64,000 bases of DNA, taken from contig JAULJL010000015.1 in NCBI GenBank assembly GCA_030761205.1, positions 9,057,501 through 9,121,500 of the forward strand, in the 5' to 3' direction. Below, in pieces: positions 11,801-25,623 of this stretch. A program made the position numbers and the translations under genes. The stretch comes from Fremontodendron californicum (lineage: Eukaryota > Streptophyta > Magnoliopsida > Malvales > Malvaceae). The notes under the pieces were generated by a model. It ran no database searches. It saw only the letters and a program-made list of their open reading frames with translations, and was not told the DNA's origin. Within the stretch, counting starts at the first letter, position 1. Each line of letters opens with the position of its first letter.

Positions 11801-13704
11801 TTACTGTCATGAATGAAAGCATTATTGTCTGTCTAATAGTGAGTTTTTACTTGTGCATGCATACGTCTGCAAAAGTTTTTGTTTTAATTATTGTCTGCCT
11901 AATATTTATGTATGGTTTTATTTCAGAGAATTTCTGAAACACTAGATGCTGAGCTCAAGAGATGGACTGCTGGGAAAGAGGGAAATTTGCGTGCTCTGCT
12001 GTCAACATTGCAATATGTGGGTTATTACTTATTACTACCATTCATCTTGTTTGTTCTCTCTTGCATAGTATCTTATGTAGGAAAAGACTATATGCATTCC
12101 CTGTGTTTATTTTTTGTTATATATCTAGCATGGTTCTCATTTTATTGCCTCAATTGAACCGTCTGATATTTTACTTTTTTGAGATCTTTTGTACATGCGG
12201 TAGATGACTTTGAGGCAAATTATGAGATATGTTGTTGAAGACTGAGTGAGATGAATTCAAATATAAGAAACATCTTGTGGTTGAACTCTAAGCTTGTCCT
12301 GGTAACCTCCTATTTAAGTTGCCAAACTCTTTACATACTCTGCACTGCTGTTACGTCCAATGGTGGATACACTGTGCATGTGATGCTGATTTTAAGTAGA
12401 ATTCAAAATTGAAAAGGAGATTGGACTGACAATTTTAAGTGTCTAGCTGCAATTTTGTTATATTTACTGTCTGATTTAGTAGCAGACTTTTAGAATTAAG
12501 GTAACAAAGCATAAGAGTATGTCTTCAAAGCGTCTTCCCTTACATGATGCTTACCATCTGGCTCTTGCTGTTTTGTTCTTCCAGTCAAGGAACTATTCTT
12601 GTGGCAGGCATGAAATTCTTTATTGAGCATTAAACTTTCTTGAACCCCTTTAAGATAGATTCAGTGTCGGTGGATGTCAAACTTGTTGTATGCATCTAAT
12701 ACACAATCTTGTAGACTACATGGGCATCCTTTGAAAATTTATTCTTAATGCTGCTGACCTTTTAGTTAAATTTTGATATCCTAGAAATTGGATAAACATC
12801 TTATAAACCTTTCATCTCGCATTTGATAGTCTTTTCAGCTAATAATGCAGACTATAGCAGTAATAGTATTTAAAAAGGCAATGCAGATTCCAGTATGCGT
12901 CTTCAACTCTTTCTTTTTCTGCCCGTCTTGCTAGCACTTGCATCACAATTGGACATTGACAAGTGCTTGGACGTGCAAATACTTATTTGAGGACAGTAAT
13001 AGTGTTTCTAGCAGTTGAACTGCTTGAGTATGAGCTTTAATGTGCTTGCATTTACTTACCTATTCCACCATTCATCTGAAGGTTTAATTGTGCTTCCAAC
13101 TGTTAATTTATTGTGATGAGCACTGCTGTAATTTTGAAAAAGTGGATGATAAGAGATCTTTTGAAAATTTTATTGTCGTTTCTCTTCATCATTTTTGTTT
13201 ATTCCAATGTCTTATAGTACAAATTTCATGAAAATGTGATATTGTTACTGTTTTAACTAATTTGTCTCCTGAACCTGTTCTGTTGTGATTAGGTTCTTTG
13301 GCCTGGATGTGGTTGGCAGCCTGTTTCTTTGACGGATTTGATTACAGCTGCTTCAGTTAAAAAGGCTTACAGAAAGGCGACTCTTTGCATCCATCCTGAT
13401 AAAGTCCAGCAAAAAGGTGCCAATCTTCAACAGAAATATATTGCAGAGAAGGTTTTTGACTTGCTCAAGGTACTTTATAAATGTTTTGCCTGAAGCACTT
13501 TATGGTTGGTGTGGAATTTTACTATTAGAGCCTCAATTGTACTGATTGCCATTTTTATTTGTCAAATTTTCTTAGATGGGAAATTGTGCTCCTTGTATAA
13601 TAATGTCATGTCATTACTGCTGCATTTCTTTCTCACGCGATTTTTTCTTTTTATATGTTAAATAGGAAGCATGGAACAAGTTCAATTCAGAGGAGCTTTT
13701 CTGA
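5867..13704 (+). CDS. Auxilin-like J-domain protein (clathrin uncoating)
   Basis: Eight exons: 5867-6489, 8849-10544, 10639-10771, 10869-10969, 11069-11134, 11927-12016, 13293-13469, 13666-13704; 974 aa. Auxilins recruit Hsc70 through a C-terminal J domain to strip clathrin from vesicles. The J domain occupies about residues 904-974 with the HPD triad at about 937-939 (CIHPDKVQQKG) and ends NSEELF. The N-terminal half is unstructured with clathrin/adaptor-type motifs (FDDLL, EDPFVV). Residues about 515-745 form a long Glu/Arg/Ala-rich coiled coil. The ATG gives MDDFPGLL, the conserved start of plant auxilin-related proteins 1/2. Intron 1 is 2.36 kb and carries a Tourist-like MITE. The last six exons match the family without a gap, so the gene looks intact. 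Confidence 0.95.
8280..8626. mobile_element. Tourist-like (PIF/Harbinger) MITE in auxilin intron 1
   Basis: The left end is GGGCTAGTTTAGCATTGTTG; the right end, reverse-complemented, is GGCCCCGTTTAGCATTGCTG. The inverted repeats are about 24 bp. The flanks are TTA (8277-8279) and TTA (8627-8629), the 3-bp duplication typical of PIF/Harbinger. A further internal copy of the terminal motif (CCCGTTTAGCATTGCGTTTG) lies near 8551-8570. The element is 347 bp and non-coding. Confidence 0.75.
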
Positions 13705-15480
13705 GTTCCGATTTGTTGATTGCGTAGCTAAAGGAATTCATCATTTGGCAAACTAGGCCTTGGAGTTGAATGCACGACTGTCCAGCAGCTTTAATTCTCT
13801 TAGCTGCTGCTGTTGCCTGCTTCGATTTGATTATTCATTATGTCAGCTGTTAAAGCATGGCAAACGCGATGCCTGCTTCAAAGGCCTGTAAGGTACGCCA
13901 AAAGGTGAAGTATTCTTCTTTTGTTCAGGTTGCTGTACATTAACTCTTCATCCATCTGATGCTCATGGAAAGCCAGAATCTTCCAGGTTAGTGTAGATTA
14001 TAATTCATCGAATTGGTCAGTTCTATCATCCGCCCCATATGCACAGGATGAGGGGATTTTTGTGTTAATTCTTTTATAATATTTTTTCTGTTTTGTTTTT
14101 TTTTTACCCTTTTTCCCCACCTTTTGTGGCAAATACAGCTTTGATATGTTGAGCGAATGCCATTGCCAATATGTTCAATTGATATCAAAACATTTGTACG
14201 AGATATGTATGATTGTTGAGATGGGTACTCCGAGGTGGATGATTCATATATATACGTATATCATTTGTTTCTATAACACGTTCTGGTCTATTCTCTTGTT
14301 AAGCAAATCGATTTTAGTTGCTTTTTTTTTTTTTTTTTTTTTTATAAAAACTATAGAAGTCAATGTGTTTTTTATTATAGGAATGGTCGAATGTGATCGA
14401 AATAATCAGAATATTTTTCGACCCAAAATGTTTGACCTGAAATGATATCCGATCCCTCCGATTGCCACTTCTGAAATACATCAGTAAGATTTGTATTTAG
14501 TCAAGAGGATTGGAGTCATGATTGATGAGGTTCGAGCCACTCATCATCCAGTGGTTAATTCATATGTCACGCGGTTTATTGAGACGTGCAGCGTTTGCGT
14601 TTATATGTCTACAATTTTTTTATCCATTTGTGTCATTTCCTCCACTAATCATCGATTATCAAAGTTTTATAAATATTTTAAAAAAGAAGAAATTTCATGT
14701 GATAATAGTCTTAAAACTCTTGTGCATGGGCATTAAAGAGTGAAAAAAAGAAAGACCATTCAGATAAAACGGAAGCACGAGAAAAAGCAAATCATTTAGA
14801 ATCAAAACGAAACATTATAGAAATAAAGATGCCTGATGATTCTATCCATGACATGAACTATGCAGCAGCAAATTCATATCGAATGAATTTCAAGTGAATT
14901 ATATACATAAAATCAATGAAAACAAACTGTTGTTTTGGGGAATGGAAAATAAATAAAAGTCGATCAGAAAATGTAGAGACACTTTAAAGAGATAAGGCTG
15001 AAACGGGGATGGTTAAGGGAAGGTCGTTTGATTGTTGGGCAATTAATTATCTTCCATTTTGGGTCCCTTGTTTTTGAGCTACCTCGAAGAGGGTAGAGGC
15101 AAAATTTAAAAAGGCTAGCTAAATTTTGGAGCAGAGAGAGAAAGGGGGAGGTGAGGTTTCAATCAGTCAATTGTTGAGAAGAAGTGAGAAGAAACTCTGT
15201 TTTTTGGTGAAGAACTACAAAATAATTTGCGTCATGGCGCTGGGTTTGGGCCTGGGCCTGGGCCTGAGTTCGAACAAACTAAATCCCTACGGCCTACAGG
15301 CCTCAGCTGTTCTCGCCAGCCACGGAGCCAGATAGAGATAGATGGCGAAGGAAAAGATATTTTTCTGAAGAGAAAAGCGTAAAAATTAAAAATCCACCTC
15401 AAAATATGAGCAAATTAATTTAAAAAAAAATGATAAAAATGATAAAACCCAAAACCCTACTGGCTTTTTCTAAAATCTCT
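13705..15480. other. Spacer between auxilin-like gene and RLT3
   Basis: The first few hundred bases are the likely 3' UTR of the auxilin-like gene. The remainder shows no conserved coding sequence. A long T-run lies at 14323-14343. Around 15238-15270 a GGGCCT hexamer is repeated three times. The region from about 14980 rightward is less AT-rich and probably contains the RLT3 promoter. Confidence 0.5.
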
Positions 15481-15558
15481 GGCAGTCTCTCAGCTCTCAA
15501 CCCAACCTTCCTCATTTCTTGCTGCTGCTTCTTCTTCTTCTTCTTCACTTCATCTCTC

Positions 15559-15589
<31 letters not shown>

Positions 15590-16176
15590 CTATCTTATTT
15601 CCTGCTCCCTAAGTAAGTGTTTCCTTCTTCTTATATTTCTTAATCTTCTCTCACTCACTTCCTAACCGTCGCTTTATGCATGTAATTTTATGTTTATTAT
15701 CTGCAATTCTACTGGTTAACCCAGTTGGGCTTTTGCACTTCACTGTTTTCTCTTTTATCTGTGGTTCTTTGAGAGAAACTCAAATCCTGGGGAGTTTCTT
15801 TGCTCTGAACAAGAAATGGGAAGCTATTTTGTTTCCAGGGAAATAGGTGATTTTTTATTCTTCAATTTTCTGATGATGTTTATATATGTTAACAATCTTC
15901 CATTTTTTCTTTTACATACTTTTTTTTTTATGATGATGATAGTACTCAGTACCTGCCACGGCTGATGGAATCCTTTAATTTTTTCTACTCTTATTGGCTT
16001 TCTTTGGGTGGGGTGGAGGGGGTATTTTGGTCTTATTTTTTTCTGCTCTTGAATGATTGTTTTTTGAATTTTTTTTTGAATTGGCAGTATGTTTACTATG
16101 GCTCGAGTTTTTAGCGTTTTAGAATTTGAATTAAGTTAGAGGAATCAATTTGAAGGCTAGGAGAACGTGGTTGGAA
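15481..16176 (+). promoter_or_regulatory. RLT3 5' leader with CT microsatellite and possible leader intron
   Basis: A TTC/CT-rich stretch (15526-15595, including a pure TCTCTC run) is typical of plant 5' UTRs. A good donor (A|GTAAGTG, about 15611-15617) and a later acceptor (TTGGCAG at about 16081-16087) suggest a leader intron before the ATG. This is inferred from sequence only. Confidence 0.4.
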
Positions 16177-19100
16177 ATGAAGAGGAAATCGTCACTTCAA
16201 CTTCAAGCTCTTGAGAGCTTCTATAAAGGTGTGTGTGGCTCTGGATATTTTCTCTTTTAGTATTAAAGATTAAAAATGCTGTGTTCATCAGGTTATTGTT
16301 TAGTTAAGTTTCCAATCTACATTTTAAGATTATTTCTTAAAATATATTGAAATTTAAGCTAAACCTTCTTCTGAAAGTGCGTGTCTGACTTGGCTTTAAT
16401 ATAGATTTTCTTCCATGAATCCAGCTGACTGATATGATTGCTTATTCCTATGTTTATTTATTTAATTATTTGTGTTATCATGTGAAGCAGATGAAAAAAA
16501 TCCTACGCAGAGGGAGATGGAAGGCTATGCTGCAGCTTTAGGATTAACTTTGAAGCAAGTCAAGAGATGGTTTGTCGAGAAGAGGAGAAGGGATAATGGA
16601 ATTATATTACCTATCCATTCTATGAAAAAACTCCCTGCTCCTAAAGAAAGGAATGCTGCAGGCATTTCTGCTGCTAGAAAGAATCATAAAGGACTGGATC
16701 TTGTGGTTCATAATAGTTCAAAGAGTGGTGCTGTACTATATTCAAGATATAAAAGCACATCTTCAGTCGGTGTAAACAGGTTTGGCAAGAAAAAGAAGAA
16801 AATGCTTCTTCCTCAGGATTTGTTATCTCCACAGTACATTCTAAAGAAGGTATTTCGCAAGGATGGTCCTCCACTTGGTGTAGAATTTGACTCTCTTCCT
16901 TCCCAGGCCTTTTTCCACTGCAAAGGTATACTACTGAAAGCTTGTAACCTTGTTGGATATTTGATGCTATTCAATGATGGTTGTTATTGTTTGGTGCCTT
17001 AATTTTGTGGTTTTGCTGCGAATCAAAATTATAATGGAAACCTCATTTTGTTTCTAGTGCTCATCGATTGAGCTTTTTCAAGGTTGCTATTTTCCTAAGA
17101 TGTAAAAAAGTAATTTTCCTTGTTAAATGTTGTCATTTAACTGGTGAAATACAGCCCTAACTAGTGAATATTTGAAATTTAATCTTCTTATTGTTTCTGT
17201 TTTAATCTTAATCTATATAGCTCAGATTCGGGAGTAACTGTATTTGTCCAACATGGTTACATTCAATTTTTTAAAGTTTTTCCCCATTTGGAAGGTAAAG
17301 AGTCCATACACATGTCTACTTCAATAAAATGTTGGATAAGTATCTGACAAGGGTACTTGACAAAAATTGAAGGGTTGGAATAACATAGCTTGTTATTGTT
17401 TGATTTTTGCTTTTCCAGTATTCATGGTTGTTCACAATGTATTTCAATACAAATAAACTTACTCATAATTACTATATTTAGGTTCTAAAGATTCTCATCT
17501 TGCTGGTCAAGAGTGCCAAAGAGGAGCAACCAAAAGGAGAAAGGTATGAAGAATGTTTTCAAGATGTTAACCTTCAGTTCCTACCTCTTCTGTTTCCTTA
17601 CTTGTTCTACTTTTGCTTCTTGTATTTAAGGTTTCTGAGTTTACCACCATAGACTATCAGAACAATAGTAACGAGAGTGCCCCAGTGAAGAAACATGGTA
17701 TTGGAAAAGGTTTGATGACAGTTTGGAGGGTTGTGAACCCTGAGGGTGGAGATATTCCTACTGGTGTTGATTTTTCTAATCGGCAAATTGTTGCTCCTCC
17801 TCAAACTAGTCCTGCAGTGCAAAAGCAACCACCTCGGAACAAAAGACGGCAGTCGCTAGTATCTCTAATGGTTGGTTATCAATTTTTTCTCTCACAAGAT
17901 TTTATGTTGACTTCTATTTTTTAATCTTCCTAGAAAACCTTTTTTTTTTGTTTTTTTAATCTTCCCTGAAAACCCAGGGATTCTGCTTGTTGGTTGATCA
18001 TTTCCTAGATTATCTTAATGGTTTTATGTCGAAAATTTGCTGACTGTAACTTGCCATTCCAGAAACAGAGAAGTTTGGAAAAGAAGTTAAAGGAAAAGAG
18101 GAGGCCCTCCATTAAAAGGAGAGAGGTACTCATGGTCATTTCTATCACATTTTTGCGTTTCAGTCTTAACTTCTCTATAACTGCTGTATTAATGTTCACT
18201 GGCCTGTTTTATAACAGGCGCAATCTAACAAAGATGACAACCAGAGGCAACCACACAAAGAAAAATGTGAACTTGCTTTGGAAGGAAGTATATCTAATGA
18301 ACGTCTTGATCAACTTGCGATGCTAGTTGATGATGAAGAGTTGGAGTTGAGGGAGTTACAAGCCGGACCAAATCCATTAACATGCACGGATCATCTTGGT
18401 ACTAGTGGAGTGCTCGGTTGCTCCCTTTGCAAAGGTTGGCTTATTAGTTCATGATATATACTTAAGAATACTTGAGCAATTTTTTCCATCTTATTTGTAG
18501 CATTAATATCATGTGCATATGTAACGTATTTTTTTGGAGTTCTAAAAGGAATTTGTTTACGGTTTCCCAGATTTGCTGGCTAAGTTTCCACCAAATTCAG
18601 TTAAGATGAAGCAACCATTCAGTATGCAACCCTGGGATTCATCTCCAGAAACTGTCAAAAAGCTGTTTAAGGTGTCTGCTATGCCTAAAGTTTGTTGTTG
18701 TTGTTCCTCATTCAGTGTTATGGCAAAAGCCAATTTATCATGCATGAAATATTCTCTGCATCATCTTTTTTCTTGCGTTCATATCCTCTAAAACAATCTT
18801 GCTAAAGATTTTTTATTCTTAAAGCATGCTTCTGGTGGCTGCTGTCTTGCTCTTTATGTGGAATTTAGTGGTGGCAGCATGTTATGAATCATCTGTTCCT
18901 TTATTTCTCTTAATTATCTTGCTTAAGTGTTGTTTGAATTTCTTTTGCAGGTTTTCCATTTCCTGTATACCTATTCAGTAACACTTGACATATGCTCATT
19001 TACACTTGATGAGTTTGCTCAAGCATTTCATGATAAGGTTATCTCTCATCTTTATTTTACCATAAACTTTCAAATCTTTAACTTGGCTTATATTTATTTT

Positions 19101-22100
19101 CTCTTTTTTTCTCCTTCTAAACATATATATATATATACATCTCAGGATTCCTTGCTACTTGGGAAAATTCATGTGGCCCTTCTCAAGCTTCTTTTGTCTG
19201 ATGTCGAAGCGGAGCTGAGTGGTGCATTTTTACCTCATTTTAGCTTGTCTTGCAAGTTTCTTGCTCTTCTTCACTCGGTGAGTAATGACCATGCAGGTTT
19301 ACATAAATACATGCTTGCATATGTGTTTGTGTGCTTGCAAGTGTTGTTCTGTGTGGATATCCTCCTTTTCTGATTTGTTTTAATTATGTGCCAGATGATT
19401 TAGGTGGTCTTGCTGGTTGCTGGGGTATGAATAGGATAAGCAAGCCTTCTTGGACATGATTTTAGATTTTTGCTGGCCCATTGACATATATAATGTTATT
19501 TAGAATGCTTTTGAAAGATGTTTTACAGTGGTAATTCCCCCACCAAAAAATAAGGCTGGATTCAATGGGAAAATCAATCCATCCAAAATGAAGCACTTGT
19601 CAGACAAGATCCATTGTTTAAAGAATTTTGTTGCTTGAGTTTTATTTCACTTAAATAGGAATTTCTGGTATTGGTCAAGATTAATTTGACGATAAGTTAA
19701 CCCATTTTTTTTTGAGTTGACAACCCATTGTTTTATTTCTCTGTATATTAAGCCTGTTGGTCAAGTCGCACATGATAATATGTCAAAATGACGTGTATTC
19801 ACTGACTTGGCTGGGCCTGATACCCTGATCTTGTTTCATCCTGTGTGATGACTGAACCATAGCACAGCTTAAATGAAGCATCAAACCAGAGTCTGGGCAT
19901 GTTTAAGTGGATATGATTTGTATTAATAACGTTCATACATATGCAAAAGAAAAAAAAATGAATAATAAGGGAAGATGCATGTGTCAGTTGCAGAACACAG
20001 GGATATTGAAATGCTTCCTGGAATCATATGTGGATATATCACTTAACTCTGTAAAGATTTAGTTTGACAGTTGATAACCTTTCCAAAAAGTCCTAGGATG
20101 TTGAGGTATTGAATTGTCAGAGGATTTGGGAGCTCTATGTCCTTGCTAAAGAATAGGGATATGATTGTTTTCCATTTTAACCTATCAGGTAGAGAACCAG
20201 GAGTTTGTGGTCGAGTTCTGGAAGACATCCTTGAACGCTCTGACATGGACGGAAATACTGCGTCAAGTTTTAGTTGCAGCTGGCTTTGGTTCAAAACAAG
20301 GTCTATTGCGCAGGGAAGCCCTTAGCAAGGTATGAGTACATTATTTTTCAGTATTATATGGCTAGTCTCATATTCAAACTTCATTAAAGTTCCTCTGCTG
20401 ACCCAAAGATCTTTGGATATATGTGAATTATGTCATTTTATATTTAATCTTCTTTCCTATTATACAGGAAATGAGCCTCATGGCAAGGTTTGGTCTACGC
20501 CCTGGTAGTTTAAAGGGTGAGCTGGTTAAAATTTTGTCAGAAAGAGGAAATAATGGGCTAAAAGTTTCGGACTTGGCATTGTCTTTGCCGGTAAGACAAG
20601 GATCTATAATTTAAAAAAAGAATTGAAAATTTTCTGTTGCAGAAGCCAACTAAGTTGAAATCCTCATTGTTGTCATTGTTATGACCTTGTCTCAGTGATC
20701 AGAATTTTGTTTTTTCTTTTGAAGGTTACTGAATTGAATCTCACTAGCACGACTGAGGAACTCGAAGAATTGATATGTTCAACTCTTTCAAGTGATATTA
20801 CTTTATTTGAAAAGATTTCATCATCTGCATATCGTCTGCGCTGTAGTTCTGTTGCAAAGGACGGCAACGACTGTCATTCTGATACTGAGGATTCTGGAAG
20901 TGTTGACGATGATTCTGATGACAGCAGTGGGAGTAGCAGCAGTGATGATTCTGGGTGTGACGTTGGAAATTACTATCAAAAGAAACTCAAACATAAAAAC
21001 CGTCATAAAAGTAAAAATAACATGCTGACAGTCTACACTGAAATTGATGAAAGCCATCCGGGAGAGGTATGGTTGCTAGGACTTATGGAAGGTGAATATT
21101 CTGACTTGAGCATTGAAGAGAAGTTGAATGCATTTGTGGCTTTGATCGATCTTCTTAGCGCTGGTTCCAGTATCAGAATGGAGGTAATCCATGTTTTATC
21201 TGGCCAAGTTAACTCCCCCCCCCCCCCCCCTCACCTCCTGACCCCCTTAAGATTGAAAGAAAAAAAAGAAAGATTGACAAAGCTCCCCTTCTACTCTCTT
21301 GTTTGGTATGTTGCATTCATGGGCACTCATTTTTTTTAAATGGATCTTTTTTCTTTTTCTTGAGGACCCATGATCTGTACGATGATTATTTTGGATAAGT
21401 AAAACTTTTATATCAAATGCAAACTACTGACTGCATTTTTTACTTCCTAGTATTTAGAGGGTTGTAAGTATTTGTGCAAATAAAAATTATTGACAAAATC
21501 TTTTATATTGTAATCTTTGTCTTACCATGTTCCATCTCATTCTTGCTCAAATGTTTCTTGTTCTGCTATGAAGTTATGAATTTTCAATAGTTCCTTACAT
21601 GATAGTCTCTCATTTTAGTCATTATTTCAATTTTCTAGAATCCTGGTAAAGCCATTGCTGAGTGCGTTCCCAACGTCCCTCACTATGGTTCTGGAGCGAA
21701 AATTAAGAGATCATCAAACCGACAGAATTTTCCTAGGCCATCTTGGGTCTATGGTGGACAAAAGAATGGTGTACAAGAAGCACACACATCATCAGACTCT
21801 CGCCCAGTTGATTCATCATCAATTTCAAAGTTTTTTGAAAAAGAGAAATGTTCTAGCAGTAGAAAGGATGCAAAAGAAACTGAAGTTGGAGTTGATATAC
21901 ACCCAATGCAATCTGTGTTTTTGGGCTCTGATCGTAGGTACAACAGATATTGGCTTTTCTTGGGCCCTTGTAATGCATATGACCCTGGACATAGGAGGAT
22001 TTATTTTGAATCTTCTGAAGATGGTCATTGGGAAGTTATTGACACTGAAGAGGTAACCCTCTCAGCTTTTGTCATAATATATGGTCCTTTCTTCATTTGT

Positions 22101-25100
22101 TATATTATTGATAAATTTTTTTTTTTTTTTTTTGAGAATATGTCTTCTCATTATAAAGTGAGGATTTACTCTTTTTTTCTAAAAAAAATTATACTTAATC
22201 TGAAAGAAAATTTGGAGTTCTTTTCCTTTTACAGATTGTAAAGTGATTGTTCTGTCTTAACGACTTTTAACTGTTATTATTTGTTTGTCCCTTAATCGTG
22301 GTGCAGGCATTGCGGGCCTTGTTGGCAGTTTTGGATGACAGGGGTAAACGTGAAGCTCTTCTTATTGAATCCTTAGAGAAGCGGGAAGCTTCACTGTGTC
22401 AAGAAATGTCAAGTAGACATTTATATGATGCAGGAATCAGGCACATGCCATCTGATTCACCTGACATGGATGTAGTCAGAGAAGACAGTTGTTCTCCCGT
22501 TTCTGATGTTGACAACCTAAGCTTGACAGTGGCCCTGAGTGAATCTTTGACTTCATGCGGTGCTATAGTTCTTCAAGCTGGAAAGAAGGGAGAAGAACAA
22601 AACCAAAAGTGGAGACGTCTTCAAGAATTTGATGTGTGGATATGGGATTGCTTTTACTTGAACCTTAATGCTGTAAAACACAGCAAACGCTCTTATCTTG
22701 ATTCGCTTACCAGATGTGTGAGTTGTCATGATTTGTACTGGAGAGACGAGAAGCATTGTAGGATTTGCCATACCACATTTGAGCTTGATTTTGATCTAGA
22801 AGAAAGGTATGCCATTCATGTGGCTACGTGCAGAGTGAAAGGAGACAATAATACGTTTCCAAAATTCAAAGTCCTACCATCACAGTTGCAATCATTGAAA
22901 GCTGCAGTCCATGCAATTGAGGTGCACTGTCATTGCTTTATTGGTTTTTGTCTTGCTACCATACTTTTTCTGTATAAAACTATATCGTATATTACATTTG
23001 CATATGAAAATTTAGTACACAGGGGACATGTCTAGATTCAATACATCCCTACTAGATGACATGGTATGCTTATGCATGTTCATTTTTCTTTTACCATCGT
23101 CCCCCCCCCCTTTTTTTTCCCCCTCTTTTTTCCTTTTATCTGCCTACACTAGCTGATATTAATGGTAAGCAGTGATGTTAAGTTGCGCTCCTAGGCACTA
23201 AGGTGTGGAATAAATCAACTAAACATCTCACACCTGTCAGCCAAGGACTCATTGGTCAGGTACAGGCCTTTTGTGCTTAGGTGCACCTTTTATTTTAAGG
23301 TGAAAGGCACATAAAACTCGTAATTTGTTTTTTTAGTCCCTTTATGTCTTTTATTAGTTGTACTTTAAATAGTCAAAAAATGACAATGCCAACTCTCTTT
23401 ACAAGAATAAAAATAGGTAATGAAGTCCGTACGCAACTTTTTGTTGAAGATGGAGGTTTAGGAAACAGAGCTAGTATATGATTATGACTTATAGTGCATT
23501 ATGATGATACTTGATCTTTGGAACACGTTAAGCTATGTAAGGGAGCAAATTGTTTAATGTTTATTTTGTCTGGCTTCATGAGAAGTCCGTTGTATCTTTT
23601 CTTTCTTTAGCAGTATCATGTGAAGCTTCAGTATTGTGTATAATTCATTTATAGTTGTAAATAATTCAGAAAGAGAACAAACTTTATGCGATTATTTTTA
23701 TTTAATCGTTGTGTCTATTTCTTTCTCTTACTTTTTTGTGCAGTCAGTTATGCCTGAAGATGCTTTAGTGGGTGCTTGGACAAAGTCTGCTCACAGGTTG
23801 TGGGTCAAACGGCTACGACGGACGTCATCTTTGTCTGAACTTTTGCAGGTAGTTTTTTTTTTTTCTTTTTTTCTTTGTAATTACATGCTTAGAGTTGATC
23901 TTGAAGATAATTTTTTTGTACTGAGGCTAATTGTAAATCATTGTCATTTTGGAATTGGACATCTCAAATCATGTTTGCAGGTTGTTGCTGATTTTATTGC
24001 AGCACTTAATGAGAATTGGTTGAATCAATGCCATATTGAACAAGGGGGTTGTACTGTTATTGAAGAAATCATAGCATTCTTTCCAACCATGCCCCAAACA
24101 TCATCTGCAGTTGCACTCTGGTTGGTGAAGTTGGATGAGTTTATTGCTCCGTATTTGAAGAAGGTTCATTCTGAAAAGGAACTGAAAAATGGGATCAGAT
24201 CAGGTATATTCCTTCTTTATCAACAAATGTTCTTTATGTGTGTGGTGTTCCAGTCATCAAAGTCAAGCATCCTGTTTCTTTCTCTTCATGATATGGATTT
24301 ATTTTGTCTACCAATTATTACTTGATTGGTTTTTGGTTATAGTGAGGATCATTGCTGGCAAGTATGACTCGGATTATTTATTGTTGTTATCAAACTATTT
24401 TGTTTTATGGATGAAAATTCATTTATGATATGTAGAATGTGATCTTTATTCATTTTAATTTCTTAAATATGAGTAGTTGATATTGAAGTTTGTGAAAAAC
24501 ACACGGGGATCTTTCTTTATACTAGTTGATGGTGATGGCAATTTCTTAGTAAGCAGAGAATATTTCTAGTAGTTTAGGTTTTAGCTTTGCTGATGTTTTC
24601 AAGAATTAACCTTGAAGGTTGGTTCTAGTTGCTAGTTAGTTCTCCTGGAATTTCTTCCCGGCAGGATAACATTCTTGTGTTTTTGCTTTATCTTAACATA
24701 ACAGGGAACTAGTGCAAATCAAATTAACACACTTACATCCCATTTTGAATGTATTTTTCTTGATGATGGATTGAAAAAGATAAGAAATTTTGTAAAATTT
24801 GTTTGTTCCCCAAATGTTTGTCTCTATTTGTGCCTTTCCCATTCTTCACAAGTGATGACAGCTGCCTTGTTATTTTCAATTTTGTATCTTAAGACAAATT
24901 TTCAGGATAGCATGGCTTGGAGTTGAATTGAGGCTGGTTATTTGAACTATGTAATCTAATCGTCTTATCTGCTCATCTTTTTGGCAATGTTTGGAGAGGC
25001 AACCAACCTGGATGACTAGGTAGATCATATAGCTTGTTAATTCTGACCTAAACAAAATTGTGAAGTTGATTGTTATGGCAAATCTTGTTTGAAATCAGTG

Positions 25101-25623
25101 GGAAGGATTTAGAGAAGAAAAAAAAAGTTTAGATCACAAGAAAGGGAAATTATTTACCATTTGAGCTTTGCATCATTTTTTTCAGTTGTCCTTTTAGGTA
25201 ATCCTTGGATATCCCCAAGCTATGTTACTCGGACTCGGGTGTGAGTGTCGGACATGGGTATGTGACCGATACGGGTATGTTTGATTTGTTCTAAGTTTTT
25301 TGATGTATTTGGAGGGTCCTTGAGGGATCATATCCCCATACCCATATCCAAATATGTGTCGGACACGGGTACTTCAAGAAAAATGAAAAGTCGAAGCAAC
25401 ATAGTCCCCAAGCTAAAATAGGGAAATAGAAAAGAAACATGCATAGGTTGGACATACAGAATTTTTGTGATTTCAATTGCTTGTACATGCCCTTTCATTC
25501 CAGATTCTTTTGCAGATTAGCATTTGTCTTTATCTTCCTGCGACTTAGATGATCTGCTGCTTTTGATTCAGTAATTAATGAGGCTTTTTTTGCATTTCAG
25601 ATAGAAGAGCATCACAAGAATAA
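16177..25623 (+). CDS. RLT3: Homeobox-DDT domain protein RLT3-like
   Basis: Seventeen exons: 16177-16228, 16488-16925, 17482-17543, 17631-17870, 18063-18125, 18218-18434, 18571-18671, 18951-19037, 19146-19277, 20189-20329, 20468-20590, 20725-21183, 21639-22052, 22307-22921, 23744-23848, 23981-24203, 25601-25623; 1164 aa. RLT proteins partner ISWI ATPases in nucleosome-spacing complexes in the nucleus. Domain order: homeodomain at residues about 3-57 (QVKRWFVEKRRRDN), DDT about 392-450 (VFHFLYTYSVTLDICSF), HARE-HTH about 513-555, acidic Ser/Asp stretch about 605-635, WHIM1 about 667-696 (WLLGLMEGEYSDLSIEEK), WHIM2/3 about 802-815 (LGSDRRYNRYWLF), and a Cys-rich CxxC/CxxC segment about 981-1019. 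This order and a C-terminal Cys-rich part point to RLT3 rather than RLT1/2. Exon 2 has a tandem NAGNAG acceptor. Confidence 0.93.
25220..25404 (-). mobile_element. MITE copy B of the CTATGTT family, in RLT3 intron 16
   Basis: The ends are CTATGTTACTCGGACTC and the inverse of CTATGTTGCTTCGACTT. It is flanked by a perfect 8-bp duplication TCCCCAAG (25212-25219 and 25405-25412). Its orientation is opposite to most copies in the window. Length 185 bp, non-coding. Confidence 0.85.

Noticed and set aside
15126..15335. 69-codon ORF with GLGLGLGL
   Set aside because: Results from a threefold GGGCCT repeat upstream of RLT3. No homology and no splice context.
23160..23300. Possible small repeat in RLT3 intron 14 (GGCACTAAGGTG / GCTTAGGTGCACC)
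   Set aside because: Some inverted similarity, but no target duplication and no clear boundaries.
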